Shown here: one piece after another, positions 8,973 through 19,862 of the stretch
How positions within the stretch are numbered: the first letter of the stretch is position 1
Layout: each line of letters begins with the position of its first letter
From: Phycisphaerales bacterium
GTDB taxonomy: Bacteria; Planctomycetota; Phycisphaerae; UBA1845
NCBI GenBank assembly: GCA_020639115.1
Contig: JACKHG010000014.1
Location: forward strand, 62,001 to 126,000
DNA length: 64,000 nt
Direction of reading: 5' to 3'
Program-made: the position numbers and the translations under genes
The notes under the pieces: generated by a model
What the model was told of the DNA's origin: nothing
Seen by the model: only the letters and a program-made list of their open reading frames with translations
Databases searched by the model: none

Positions 8973-9773
8973 TCACACCCAGCCGGCGATCAGGCCGGCG
9001 TGGCCGCTGTTGGGACCGTTGCGGCGCACGGAGTGGAAACGCTCGTCGGTGATGCTGCACTGGGCCGGCAGGTGAATCCGCTCGGGCAGTACGCCGGCGC
9101 CGGCGAGCTGGACCGCGATCAGCCGCGGCAAATTGAGAAACATACCGCCGCCGGAGCGCGCCAGGTACGGCTCGGCATCGCCCATCGCTTGCTCGACCAG
9201 CGTGCGCACGTCATCGCGGATCTCATAAGCGTCCGGACCGGCGCACGGGGAAACCGCCGCCACCACGCGAGAGGCATGCGCACCGCAGTGCGCCACCAGC
9301 GCTTCGATGAGCTTCACCGGCATGCCCGCAACGCTCCCCCGCCAGCCGGAATGGGCGACGCCCAACGCCCCAGCCGCGGCATCCACCGCCACGATCAGCG
9401 GACAATCGGCGGACAACGCCAGCAGCGGCACGCCACGCGCCGTGGTCACCAAGCCATCGGTGTCGGCGATGACGCGCGGGCCGGCGGACCCGTCGCATTC
9501 CACGCAAGCGACCGTCACGCCATGCACCTGTCGGCCGCTGACCAGCCGGTCGGGATCGAGCCGCAGCGCGGAGCAGACCGCGCGGCGATCCTCGGCTGCC
9601 CGTTCGGCCCCGGGGCCGAAGCTCAGCGACAGGTTCAGCGAGGTCGCGGTGAACCCATGCGCCAACCCAGCCACCGCCGCCAGCACCGGCGACCGCCAAA
9701 CGCGCAGTCCGCCAGCGTGGCATTCTTCCCAAGCAGCGGCTGCAAACCCGTCCTGCCGAATCTCACACCCCAT
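8973..9773 (-). CDS. pgeF: peptidoglycan editing factor PgeF (YfiH/laccase-domain)
   Basis: 266 residues from the ATG at 9773; the longer frame to 9860 runs into a tandem repeat and is not used. It is a Cu-oxidase_4/DUF152 protein. The metal site is visible as H in R-Q-V-H-G, C in S-A-D-C-P-L, and H in A-H-S-G-W-R-G, with the A-D-T-D-G-L-V-T motif between the first two. Family members act on purine nucleosides (adenosine deaminase/phosphorylase activities) or prevent misincorporation of amino acids into peptidoglycan precursors. The last 104 bases of the gene region are duplicated at 8173-8276. Confidence 0.9.
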   Translation of the reverse strand: MGCEIRQDGFAAAAWEECHAGGLRVWRSPVLAAVAGLAHGFTATSLNLSLSFGPGAERAAEDRRAVCSALRLDPDRLVSGRQVHGVTVACVECDGSAGPRVIADTDGLVTTARGVPLLALSADCPLIVAVDAAAGALGVAHSGWRGSVAGMPVKLIEALVAHCGAHASRVVAAVSPCAGPDAYEIRDDVRTLVEQAMGDAEPYLARSGGGMFLNLPRLIAVQLAGAGVLPERIHLPAQCSITDERFHSVRRNGPNSGHAGLIAGWV

Positions 9774-9839
9774 GCAGACCCCGTCCTTGGCGCGTCGCCG
9801 AATCGATACAACCCACGCCGAAGACCGACTGGAAAGTCG

Positions 9840-9881
9840 GTCCCACATAGGCCGTCCCACATAGGCGGTCCCACATAGGCC
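9840..9881. repeat. 14-bp tandem repeat, three copies
   Basis: GTCCCACATAGGC plus one variable base (C, G, C) is repeated three times head to tail immediately upstream of pgeF, on the 5' side of the gene. Confidence 0.85.
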
Positions 9882-9927
9882 GATTCGGCCAACCTCAAAA
9901 CTCCTAGTCGCCTAAGCCCTCTTCTCT

Positions 9928-9967
9928 CCCTCAATCCCTCAATCCCTCAATCCCTTAATCCCTCAAT
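9928..9967. repeat. octamer CCCTCAAT tandem repeat
   Basis: Five tandem copies of CCCTCAAT (the fourth is CCCTTAAT). The reverse complement of the same octamer array is found at about 37738-37771. Confidence 0.9.
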
Positions 9968-9983
9968 CCCTTCTTCCGACTCC

Positions 9984-10943
9984 TCACCTCGCATTGACCT
10001 TCAACAACACCTTGACATTCGCCGGGTCTTCGGCGGCGGCCATGGCCTCGACGCCGCGCTCGATAGGGAAAACCTTGCTGATCATCCCCCGCACGTCGAG
10101 CTCGCGACGGACCAGCGATGCGATCGCATCGCCGAACGGGCCGCACCGGCTGCCCAGGATGGTAATCTCGTGAATCACCGCCGGGGCGAGGTCGATCCGC
10201 GCGTCGCCCGCGTAAGTGCTCTTGAGCACGATCGTGCCGCGCGGCCGCACGAGCTGCAGCGCGAGCGCGAGCCCGTCCGGCGAGCCCGTGCACTCGACCA
10301 CGACGTCGCGATCGTTCAACCGCGGCACGTCGTCGACGTGCGTCGCACGCAGGTGCCGCCGCTCGCACAGCGCCAGCGTCGTCGGGTTGCGCCCGATCAC
10401 CTCCAGCTTGCACGCCTGCGTGCCGAGCACCTGGGCGACGAGCAATCCGAGCCGCCCCGTCCCGATGACCGCGACCTGCATGCGCGGCTCGATCCGCACC
10501 TGCTTGACGACCTGCCAGGCAGCCGCCACCGGCTCGATGAACACCGCTTCCTCGTCGGTGATCGCGTCGGGCACCGCGTGCAGATTCCGCACCGGAACCG
10601 CCACGAGGTCGGCGAACGCACCGTCGTGCCCCGCGATCCCCAGCACGGTCCGCGCCCGGCAGTGATTCGCCAAGCCCGCTTGGCACAGGGCGCACTTGCC
10701 GCACACGCAGTTGATCTCCCCCGCCACGCGCCGGCTGCGCCATTCGTCGGGTCCGTCCACAACGGTGCCGACGAACTCGTGGCCGAGCACGCCGGAAAAA
10801 CCCATGTAGCCGCGCGTGATCTGGATGTCGGTGCTGCAGATGCCGGCGAGGTGCACGCGCACGAGGCACTCGCCCGGCGCCGGCTTCGCGTCGGGGTACT
10901 GCGCGTCGAAACGCAACGACTTGTCAAATACCAGCGCGCGCAT
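9984..10943 (-). CDS. zinc-type medium-chain alcohol/polyol dehydrogenase
   Basis: 319 residues from the ATG at 10943; upstream sequence is repeat DNA. It is an MDR-family oxidoreductase. Catalytic zinc ligands: Cys in A-G-I-C-S-T-D, His-Glu in L-G-H-E-F-V-G, and a later Glu. Structural zinc: the four-Cys lobe C-V-C-G-K-C-A-L-C with nearby Cys/His spacing. The NAD(P)-binding Rossmann motif is V-I-G-T-G-R-L-G. Similar proteins (threonine/sorbitol dehydrogenase-like) oxidise secondary alcohols or polyols; the substrate is unassigned. At 319 residues it is slightly shorter than typical (340-350). Confidence 0.88.
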   Translation of the reverse strand: MRALVFDKSLRFDAQYPDAKPAPGECLVRVHLAGICSTDIQITRGYMGFSGVLGHEFVGTVVDGPDEWRSRRVAGEINCVCGKCALCQAGLANHCRARTVLGIAGHDGAFADLVAVPVRNLHAVPDAITDEEAVFIEPVAAAWQVVKQVRIEPRMQVAVIGTGRLGLLVAQVLGTQACKLEVIGRNPTTLALCERRHLRATHVDDVPRLNDRDVVVECTGSPDGLALALQLVRPRGTIVLKSTYAGDARIDLAPAVIHEITILGSRCGPFGDAIASLVRRELDVRGMISKVFPIERGVEAMAAAEDPANVKVLLKVNAR

Positions 10944-10956
10944 CCGTGGAATATCC

Positions 10957-11202
10957 TCAGAACCCCGGACGCCAGGCCGGGGCCAGGAGGCTCGTGCATC
11001 CCAGCCCCCCACTCGCGTGGAGAGTTCTGACCGTCGACTCAGAACCCCGGACGCCAGGCCGGGGCCGTGCGGCTCGTGCATCCCAGCCCCCCACTCGCGT
11101 GGAGGGTTCTGACCGTCGACTCAGAACCCCGGACGCCAGGCCGGGGCCGTGCAACTCGTGCATCCCAGCCCCCCACTCGCTTGGGGGGTTCCGATACCGC
11201 TT
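10957..11202. repeat. 82-bp tandem repeat, three copies
   Basis: Units begin at 10957, 11039 and 11121, exactly 82 bases apart. Each starts with TCAGAACCCC and ends with GGTTCTGA, so it has inverted ends, and an 8-base spacer CCGTCGAC separates consecutive units. A related single element occurs near 36430-36510. It sits just upstream of the dehydrogenase and downstream of the HEAT lipoprotein. Confidence 0.88.
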
Positions 11203-11219
11203 GCGACGGGGCCCGGGCG

Positions 11220-12053
11220 CTACTTGTTGTCCGGCGACAGCCAGCCGAACCAGCCGCCGTCCGACTTGTCGCTGGCCACGGCGGGCTTCGCGAACGGATC
11301 GTCCGCCGCGGCGACGTACTGCCGCCAGGCCGCGGGATTGTGATCGAACGCACGCCCGGTCAGCCGCTCGAGCGAAAGTTCCGCCGCGTGACACACCGCG
11401 AAGTCCCGCTGGTCGAGCGCGGCGATCAACGCATCGAGTACGTCGCGCTGCGGGAAATAACCCAGGAGCCGGGCGGCGGCCAGCCGGGCGTTACGCGACA
11501 CGTCCGTCCGCAGCAACCGCACCCCCACCTGCTCCGCGTGGTCCGCGACCTTGCCCGCCAGCAGATGATTCGCCGCACACCGCTCGAGGCCCGCCAGCGC
11601 CTCCGTGCGCACCTCCTCCGCCGGAAAACGCTCGAGCGCCACGTCGTCCCGCGGCAGCAGCGCGGCGCAGTACGCGCACGCACTGGCGGTGTCCGCGTGC
11701 CCCAGGGCTGTCACCGCCGCGACGCGCACCGGATTGCTCGGATCGCTCCGCGCCACGCCCGCCACCTGCTCGACCACCTCGTCGTCGCCGAGGTACTGCG
11801 ACCGCGCGAGCCGGTTCATCGCCAGTCGACGCTCGTCCGCCAGCGACGCCTCCCGGGCCTGCCGCGCCAGGTCCAGCGTCTCCTCCCGCGTGAGGAAGAT
11901 GGGGTCCAGCGACTGCCGCGTGCCCTCGCACCCGGCTGCCATGATCATCAGGACGGACATCACCAGCCAGCCCGCGACGAGCCGCCGGCGCGTGCCGCCT
12001 CGCGACGAAACTGCGGTTCGCGACCTCCCTCGTGGGCTCCATAATCGGTGCAT
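11220..12053 (-). CDS. HEAT-repeat lipoprotein
   Basis: 277 residues. A basic N-terminus precedes a hydrophobic stretch and a lipobox-like M-A-A-G-C (Cys about residue 42), so it is probably a lipoprotein. An internal Met (M-S-V-L-M-I-M-A-A-G-C) may be nearer the true start. The mature part is helical and contains at least four HEAT/PBS-type repeats (for example V-R-V-A-A-V-T-A-L-G, V-R-T-E-A-L-A-G-L-E, A-R-L-A-A-A-R-L-L-G-Y-F and A-V-C-H-A-A-E-L-S-L-E-R-L-T-G). Such proteins are scaffolds; no specific partner can be inferred. It is divergent from the BamD-like gene. Confidence 0.75.
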   Translation of the reverse strand: MHRLWSPRGRSRTAVSSRGGTRRRLVAGWLVMSVLMIMAAGCEGTRQSLDPIFLTREETLDLARQAREASLADERRLAMNRLARSQYLGDDEVVEQVAGVARSDPSNPVRVAAVTALGHADTASACAYCAALLPRDDVALERFPAEEVRTEALAGLERCAANHLLAGKVADHAEQVGVRLLRTDVSRNARLAAARLLGYFPQRDVLDALIAALDQRDFAVCHAAELSLERLTGRAFDHNPAAWRQYVAAADDPFAKPAVASDKSDGGWFGWLSPDNK

Positions 12054-12224
12054 GCCGCGACGTTACCACCAAACCCGGCGCGGCTCAACGCTGCGACAAC
12101 ACGCGGCAAATCCACGTTGGACGCCCAGCGCGGGTCCAACTAGAATGCCGATTCGACTCCGAACCGATCGGCCGCTGCGGCGCGGCCGCCGATGCATTCC
12201 CACCGCAGGAATGGGTACCGAACC

Positions 12225-13281
12225 GTGACACGTGCGCAACTCCCGATCATCGGCCTGGCGCTGCTGGCTCTGCCCGTCGGCCTCGTCCGCGCCGACGAGG
12301 CTCAACCCCGCCGCGAGACGCTCGAACTCGACGTCCAGAAGGGCGCCTGGGAGGAGGTGGCAGCCCCGGTCCCCGGCACCCCGGAAGGCGACCTGAAGAT
12401 CGCCCGGTCCCTGGAGAGCCGGCACGAATACAACCGCGCCCACCGCGCCCTCAAGAAGTGGGTCAAAACCTACGGCACCGACGAGATGCTCTACCCGCAG
12501 GTCGCCCTGCTGCTGACCGACAACCTGATCGCGCGGCGCGACTACTACAAGGCGCACCAGAAGCTCACCGACTTCCTCAGCACCTACAGCGGCACGGAGT
12601 TCGAGGAACAGGCCCTCACCCAGGAGTTCGTCATCGCCGAGGTGTTCCTCAGCGGCACGCGCCGCAAGTTCACTCGGATTGCGAATCCTCAAGGCCGACG
12701 ACATCGGCCTCGCCATCCTCGACGACATCGCCGCCAACCACCTGGGCACCCGGCTCAGCGAACTCGCCACGTCACCAAGGCCAACTACTACTTCCGCACC
12801 AGCGACTTCACCATGGCGGGTTCGAGTACAACCAGTTGCTGGAGACCACGACCGCAGCCGCGCTACCCGGCCGCCCTGCTGGCCCTCGCCAGCTTCGGCG
12901 TCCGCTTCGACGACGCCCCGCCGATCGAGGCCGACGAACGCTTCCGCCGCTACCTCAACCTCTACCTGGGCTCCGCCGACAGGAAAGCATCGGCCTGATC
13001 CTCGACGACATCACCGAAACACGCGCTCGAAGGAGCTGACCATCGGCCGCTACTACGTCCGCCCGGGCACCCGGAGGCTGCGAAGTTCTATTTCAACTCG
13101 ACGCGCGAACACTGGCCTGAAACCGTCGCCGCCATCAAGGCCGCGGAGGAACTCGACAAGCTTAGGCGTCCGGCAAGCCTCGCTGCGGGCGAGGATGTGC
13201 GTACGGCCCCGCCGCGAAGCCGACCGCGGTGGACACGCTGCGGCCCGACCGCACGCGCGACAACCCGCCGACCGGGAGTAA
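12225..13281 (+). CDS. BamD-like TPR exported protein, frameshifted several times
   Basis: The start is taken as GTG 12225, with ATG 12192 in frame as an alternative. A Sec-type signal (A-Q-L-P-I-I-G-L-A-L-L-A-L-P-V-G-L-V-R-A) is followed by TPR-like helices (E-Y-N-R-A-H-R-A-L-K-K-W; Y-Y-K-A-H-Q-K-L-T-D-F-L). The coding pattern then jumps between all three plus frames from about 12672, with recognisable pieces in each: A-D-D-I-G-L-A-I-L-D-D-I-A-A-N, then N-Y-Y-F-R-T-S-D-F, then Y-P-A-A-L-L-A-L-A-S-F-G, then K-F-Y-F-N-S-T-R-E-H-W-P-E-T. At least five indels are needed. The TPR content and position ahead of lptE suggest a BamD-like outer-membrane assembly factor. The damage looks like sequence error rather than decay. 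Confidence 0.6.
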
Positions 13282-13317
13282 GTCGCCGGCGGCAAGACGA
13301 GACACAGGTGCAATCCC

Positions 13318-13822
13318 ATGGAGCCGCACGCGTTTGGCTTATCGGTCGGTCTCCTCGCGATCACGCTGCTGGGCAGCGGCTGCGGATACTGACGCGGCGC
13401 CTGTTCCGTCCGGTATCTCCACGGTACACGTGGAAATGCTGCATTCCCGCGAGTTTCGCCGGGAACTTGAGTTCGAGCTGACCGAGGCGCTCGTGAAACG
13501 TATCGAGATGGACACGCCATACCGCATTGCCGACCGCGAGCATGCCGATACCGTATTCAGCGGCGAGATCGTCGAAGTGCGCCAGAACGTCCTGGGCAAG
13601 CGCTTCGACACGGGGACCGCGCGTGAACAGGGTGCCCAGATTGCCGTCCGCTACCGCTGGAAAGACCAGCGAACGGGCAAAATCCTGGTCGAGAGGCCCC
13701 GTTTCGTGCACCAGGTGGCGTATGTGCCGCTCATCGGCGAATCCTTCGACAAGGGCGTCCGCGTTCGCGGAATCGACCAGATGGCGGAGCGGATCGTCGA
13801 GACGATGGAAACCGACTGGTGA
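13318..13822 (+). CDS. lptE: LPS-assembly lipoprotein LptE, one frameshift
   Basis: From ATG 13318 a classic lipoprotein signal reads M-E-P-H-A-F-G-L-S-V-G-L-L-A-I-T-L-L-G-S-G-C-G-Y, then hits a stop at about 13390. The next frame continues A-P-V-P-S-G-I-S-T-V-H-V to the TGA at 13822, so a single-base indel lies near 13385-13393. The mature part (E-F-R-R-E-L-E-F-E-L-T-E-A-L-V-K-R-I-E, then A-D-T-V-F-S-G-E-I-V-E-V-R-Q) is the LptE/RlpB signature found in planctomycetes. LptE plugs and helps fold the LptD barrel that inserts LPS into the outer membrane. The adjacent BamD-like gene fits this role. Confidence 0.8.
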
Positions 13823-14000
13823 CCCCTATGATCCCCGGACCGGGGCCGATAGCCGGCCGATGGCCGGTTGGTCGATCGCCCGCCCCCACCTGCCGGGCTG
13901 GCAGACGAATCAGCGTGCAAAGGGCATCCGGAGATGCCGGAAGGCAACGGTCGAAACCGAATCCAATGAACCGCAGCGGCCCTCCGGCCCCAACGTACGC

Positions 14001-15938
<1,938 letters not shown>

Positions 15939-15984
15939 ACACCACGCGTTGCAATCAACCCAGGAAGTGGGGCGACTCGCCCTG

Positions 15985-16338
15985 CTAGAGCTCCCGCAGG
16001 ACCTGCTCCAGCGACTCGCGGACCGTGATCATCGCGTCCAGGCGGGTGACCGCGAGCGTGCCGCGGAGCTGGTGGTTCACACCCACGAAGAACGCCTTGC
16101 GGTTCGACATGTTCATGCCGCGAAGCATGTTCACGAACACGCCCAGCGCAATGCTCGGCGCGAACTTCACCGCGGAAAGGTCGAGCACCAGCGGAACCGC
16201 CGGCCGGGCCAGCACCGCGTGCGATACGGCGTTTTCCAGTTCCTCCGCCTTGCCGGTGTCGAGCCGGCGCGGCAGCACCCGCACCAGCAGCACCTGCTCG
16301 TGCGGCACGACTTCGACGACTTGGGATTCCACCGTCAT
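15985..16338 (-). CDS. STAS-domain protein (anti-sigma factor antagonist type)
   Basis: 117 residues, almost entirely one STAS domain. V-L-D-L-S-A-V-K-F-A-P-S-I-A-L-G-V-F-V is the phosphorylatable-Ser loop region of SpoIIAA/RsbV relatives, with Ser present though the surrounding D-S-S-G-L motif is altered. Family members bind anti-sigma kinases and switch partner. No kinase or sigma gene is adjacent. The ATG at 16338 is directly abutted by GGAG; a GTG six bases further in would have better spacing. Confidence 0.85.
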   Translation of the reverse strand: MTVESQVVEVVPHEQVLLVRVLPRRLDTGKAEELENAVSHAVLARPAVPLVLDLSAVKFAPSIALGVFVNMLRGMNMSNRKAFFVGVNHQLRGTLAVTRLDAMITVRESLEQVLREL

Positions 16339-16436
16339 CTCCGATTCATCCGGGCGTTGTCCGTGTCGTGGTCCGACCTGCCCAAGAGGCTAGTCGCCCC
16401 CGGCCCGCGATGCAACCGCCGCCCGCAGGTGCAGCC

Positions 16437-18092
16437 CTAGTGCGCCAACGGCTCGAAATCCAGCCCCAACCAGCGGGCCTGCAGCACGCCGCCCTCGAGC
16501 CGGTAACCGCCGTGCAGACGCTGCGGCGCATCGGCGGGCTCGTCGGCGCGGTAGTGCACGCCGCACGAACGCGTCCGCCGCCGCGCACCGTCCGCGAGCA
16601 TCCGCCCCAGCAGCAGCATGTTCTGAATCTCCCACCCGGCGGTGTCATCGAACGTCTTGTCCAGCGTGAACTTGCTCCAGAAGTCGATGATCTCGACGGT
16701 CTCCGCGAGCCGCTCGCCGTGCCGCTCGATCCCCGCGTTGCGCCACAGCAGGCTGCGCAGACTCTGCCGCACGTCCGCCAGGTCCAGCAGCGTCTTGGGG
16801 GAACGCGGATTCTCGTTCCGCAACCGGCCCGCCGGACGCGCCACGCCGTTGACCGCCGACGCCGCCTCCCTGCCCGCCACCTTGCCCAGCACGAGCCCCT
16901 CGAGCAGCGAGTTGCTCGCGAGCCGGTTCGCACCGTGCAGACCCGAGCACGACACCTCGCCGCAGGCAAACAGGCCGGGCACGTTCGTCCGCGCCGTCGT
17001 GTCGACCACGACGCCGCCGATCGAGAAGTGCGCCGCCGGCCGCACCGGGATCAGCTCGCGCCCCACGTCCACGCCGAACTCCGCGCAGCGCGCGGTGATC
17101 GTCGGGAAACGCCGGGCGAAACGCTCGACGCCGATCGGCCGCACGTCGAGAAACACGCTCGTCCCGTGCGTTTTCTTCAGTTGGGCCACGATCGCCCGGC
17201 TGACCACGTCGCGCGGCGCCAGCTCGCCGTCGGCATGATAGTCCGCCATGAAGCGATAGCCGCTGCGATCGACCAGGTGCGCGCCCTCGCCGCGCACCGC
17301 CTCGGAGATCAACGCCCGCGTCGCCCCCGCGATGTACAGCGTGGTCGGATGGAACTGCACCAGCTCCATGTCCGCGACGCACGCCCCCGCGCGCAGGGCA
17401 GCCGCCACGCCGTCGCCGGTGATGCCCGGCGGGTTGGTGGTTTCCCGGTAGAGCTGTCCGTAGCCGCCGCTGGCCAGCACGGTCTGCCCCGCCCAGACGA
17501 GCTGGTGCCCGTACTTGGGATGAAACGTCACCGCCCCGCAGCACACGCCGTCGACGGTGAGCAGGTCGATCAGGAAGCACTGCTGAAAAACACGAATGCG
17601 CTCGTGGGCCTTCGCCCGCACGAACAGAAAGTCGCTCAGCGCCCGGCCGGTCGCGTCGCCGCCGGCGTGCAGCACGCGGTTCTCGTGGTGGCCGCCCTCC
17701 AGACCCAGCGCCAGCTCGCCGGCGTGCTCATCGAACGCGAACCCCGCGGCGATGAGCTCGTCGATGCGCTGCGGACCGGCGCCGCACACCGTCTCGACCA
17801 CCTCGCGGCGGTTCAGGCCGCAACCGACGGTCAGCGTGTCCGCGACGTGCTGCGCAACGGTGTCCGCCGGCGCGGTCACCGCGGCGATGCCGCCCTGCGC
17901 CCAGTGCGTGCTGGAAAACTCTAAGGCCCCCTTGGCCAGCACGATCACGTCGGCGCGCTCAGCCGCCGCCAGCGCCGCGGATAGCCCCGCCACGCCCGTG
18001 CCCACCACGAGCACCTCGGTGAACACGTGCCCCGTGCGGGCCGAGTCGAAATCGGTGAGATAACGGCGGTATTGCGGAGCGTCCGGAGTCAT
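16437..18092 (-). CDS. nadB: L-aspartate oxidase
   Basis: 551 residues. The flavoprotein oxidises L-aspartate to iminoaspartate, the first step of de novo NAD synthesis, in the cytoplasm. Visible features: FAD-binding V-V-G-T-G-V-A-G-L-S-A-A-L; the S-S-T-H-W-A-Q-G-G-I-A-A-V motif; H-P-T-T-L-Y; the active-site R/E region S-E-A-V-R-G-E-G-A; H-F-S-I-G-G-V-V-V-D; and G-L-H-G-A-N-R-L-A-S-N-S-L-L-E. The length is typical of the succinate dehydrogenase/aspartate oxidase family. Its usual partners nadA and nadC are not nearby. Confidence 0.95.
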   Translation of the reverse strand: MTPDAPQYRRYLTDFDSARTGHVFTEVLVVGTGVAGLSAALAAAERADVIVLAKGALEFSSTHWAQGGIAAVTAPADTVAQHVADTLTVGCGLNRREVVETVCGAGPQRIDELIAAGFAFDEHAGELALGLEGGHHENRVLHAGGDATGRALSDFLFVRAKAHERIRVFQQCFLIDLLTVDGVCCGAVTFHPKYGHQLVWAGQTVLASGGYGQLYRETTNPPGITGDGVAAALRAGACVADMELVQFHPTTLYIAGATRALISEAVRGEGAHLVDRSGYRFMADYHADGELAPRDVVSRAIVAQLKKTHGTSVFLDVRPIGVERFARRFPTITARCAEFGVDVGRELIPVRPAAHFSIGGVVVDTTARTNVPGLFACGEVSCSGLHGANRLASNSLLEGLVLGKVAGREAASAVNGVARPAGRLRNENPRSPKTLLDLADVRQSLRSLLWRNAGIERHGERLAETVEIIDFWSKFTLDKTFDDTAGWEIQNMLLLGRMLADGARRRTRSCGVHYRADEPADAPQRLHGGYRLEGGVLQARWLGLDFEPLAH

Positions 18093-18152
18093 AAGCCTGT
18101 CATCCTATCAGCCGCCGCACCACGCTCCAACCGCGGACGCTGCCCGACACGC

Positions 18153-18887
18153 TCACCGGCGCGGCTCCACCCGCGCGGTCAGCATGCCGTCCGCACAGGT
18201 GATGCTGCGCACCTTCACGACCCGGCGGGCGTTGCGCAGCTCGAACCGGTTCGGCCAGCGCACGCCCTCCTCGATCAGGTGCTCGACACCCTCCGCCCGC
18301 AGCCGGCGCACCACGTCGGCCACCGGGTCGGGCATCAGCGACACGTCCACGCGGCGCTCGTCGAGCAGATCTGCGAGCGGACCCGCCAGACGCGACAGCG
18401 GGATCGCGACCGCACCGGCGGTGAGCTTGTCCACCCGCGCCGTCACGAAATCATCGGCGACGGCGAATTCGAGGTGAATGCCCAGGATCGTCTGCCATCC
18501 GCGGTAGTCGATCCGCGCGCCCACGACGCAGCGCCCGTCCTCGAAGTGCACGACCGGGTCGCGCAGCCAGTCCGGCAGCCACGTGCGCGCCTCGGGATAA
18601 AGCTCCCCGCGGGCCACGACCCACTCGGTCACCGTCCGGTCGCTGATGGAAAAATCAAACGGCTCATCCGCCAGCGCCGCGTCGTTCAGCGACTGGTACG
18701 TGTTGGGCAGGCTGTTGCGCACCCGCGGCAGCTCCGCCTGCGCCACCTCGAGCGGCGCGTACCAGCCCGGCACACGCTCCAGCGCCAGCCACAACCCCAA
18801 CAACCCCACGATCAGCACGCCGCCCACCCCCAGCGCGGTGCGCACGATCCAGACGGTCCGGCGGCGATGTCGGCGTTTTTTCGGCAT
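18153..18887 (-). CDS. hypothetical single-pass membrane protein
   Basis: 244 residues from the ATG at 18887; the longer upstream frame overlaps another gene's promoter and looks non-coding. A very basic start (K-K-R-R-H-R-R-R) is followed by one membrane helix (about residues 16-36), then about 205 extracytoplasmic residues. The extracytoplasmic part has alternating beta-type segments (F-D-F-S-I-S-D-R-T-V-T-E-W-V). This is a membrane-anchored periplasmic layout with no family I recognise. The gene is divergent from the next one, with 123 bases between them. Confidence 0.7.
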   Translation of the reverse strand: MPKKRRHRRRTVWIVRTALGVGGVLIVGLLGLWLALERVPGWYAPLEVAQAELPRVRNSLPNTYQSLNDAALADEPFDFSISDRTVTEWVVARGELYPEARTWLPDWLRDPVVHFEDGRCVVGARIDYRGWQTILGIHLEFAVADDFVTARVDKLTAGAVAIPLSRLAGPLADLLDERRVDVSLMPDPVADVVRRLRAEGVEHLIEEGVRWPNRFELRNARRVVKVRSITCADGMLTARVEPRR

Positions 18888-19010
18888 GATCGCTCCGCTT
18901 GTCGGAATGAGTATACCGGAGGCGGAGGCGATTGACCCTCCCCGCGGGCGCCACCTACAATCGGTAGCAATTTCGTAACGGACTTCCCGGTCCACCCGGT
19001 GCGTGCAATC

Positions 19011-19832
19011 ATGACCATGCGACTCCTCTGCGGCGGCATCATCCTCTTCTGGACGGCAGCGACCGCGTGGCTCATTCAGCACGACATCCTTCCCCAATTC
19101 ACCGCCCAGGATATGCCCCTCTACGCGGTGAAGGACTGGGCGAACGAGCCCATCCGCAAGACCCAGGCGCGCATCGAGGACAAGACCGGCCGCCGCATCG
19201 GCACGGTCTGGAGTACCCACACCGCCTCGCCGACGGGACTCTCACGCGAGGACGTCTTCTTCCTCGAGCACGTGAGCATGCTGCCCATGCTGCGCATCGA
19301 GGTACATTCCGATTTCACGGCGGAAGGCACGCTCGATACCTTCAATCTCAAGCTCTACGGCGCCAGCGAGCACATCGAACTCCAGGGCGAAGAATACAGC
19401 GGCAACCTCGCCTTTCGCCTGATGGTCGGCGCGCGCGAACAGCTCTTCAAGGTGGACGCGTCTGCCGCCGGCATGGTCAGCGACGTGTTCCGCCCGTTTC
19501 CCACGCTCCCGAAGATCGCGGTGGGCCAGTCGTGGCGCATGCACGTGGTCAACCCGCTCGCGGCCATCTCCGGGATCGGTACGAAGCTCATCCCCATGAT
19601 CGTCACCGTCAAGGGCCGCGAGCGCCTGCCGACGGCGTCGGGACCGGTGGACTGCTACATCGTCGCGACCGACCACGGCGCCCGCGCCTGGGTCGGACCC
19701 GACGGCAACGTGCTGCGCCAGGAGGTGGACGCGCCGATCGGCGGACACCTCGTCATCGTCGACGAGCCCTTTGACCAGCAGCGGCTCGATCAGGTCATGG
19801 ACCTGCCGCTGCCCTCCGGCATCCTGGACTGA
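19011..19832 (+). CDS. hypothetical membrane-anchored protein, ABC-exporter neighbour
   Basis: 273 residues from ATG 19011 (GTG 18999 is an in-frame alternative; no clear ribosome site for either). An N-terminal helix (about 3-22) acts as an anchor or signal. The rest is a soluble beta-rich domain with repeated acidic/aromatic strands. It ends 30 bases before the ABC ATPase gene on the same strand, so it is probably the first gene of that operon and may handle what the exporter moves. No family recognised. Confidence 0.7.
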   Translation: MTMRLLCGGIILFWTAATAWLIQHDILPQFTAQDMPLYAVKDWANEPIRKTQARIEDKTGRRIGTVWSTHTASPTGLSREDVFFLEHVSMLPMLRIEVHSDFTAEGTLDTFNLKLYGASEHIELQGEEYSGNLAFRLMVGAREQLFKVDASAAGMVSDVFRPFPTLPKIAVGQSWRMHVVNPLAAISGIGTKLIPMIVTVKGRERLPTASGPVDCYIVATDHGARAWVGPDGNVLRQEVDAPIGGHLVIVDEPFDQQRLDQVMDLPLPSGILD

Positions 19833-19862
19833 GGTCACGAACGGAAGGTGGTTTTCCCCGTT

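Noticed and set aside
12192..13822. BamD-like and lptE genes as decayed pseudogenes
   Set aside because: Fragments keep conserved residues in every frame and an intact lipoprotein signal, which is unlike true decay.
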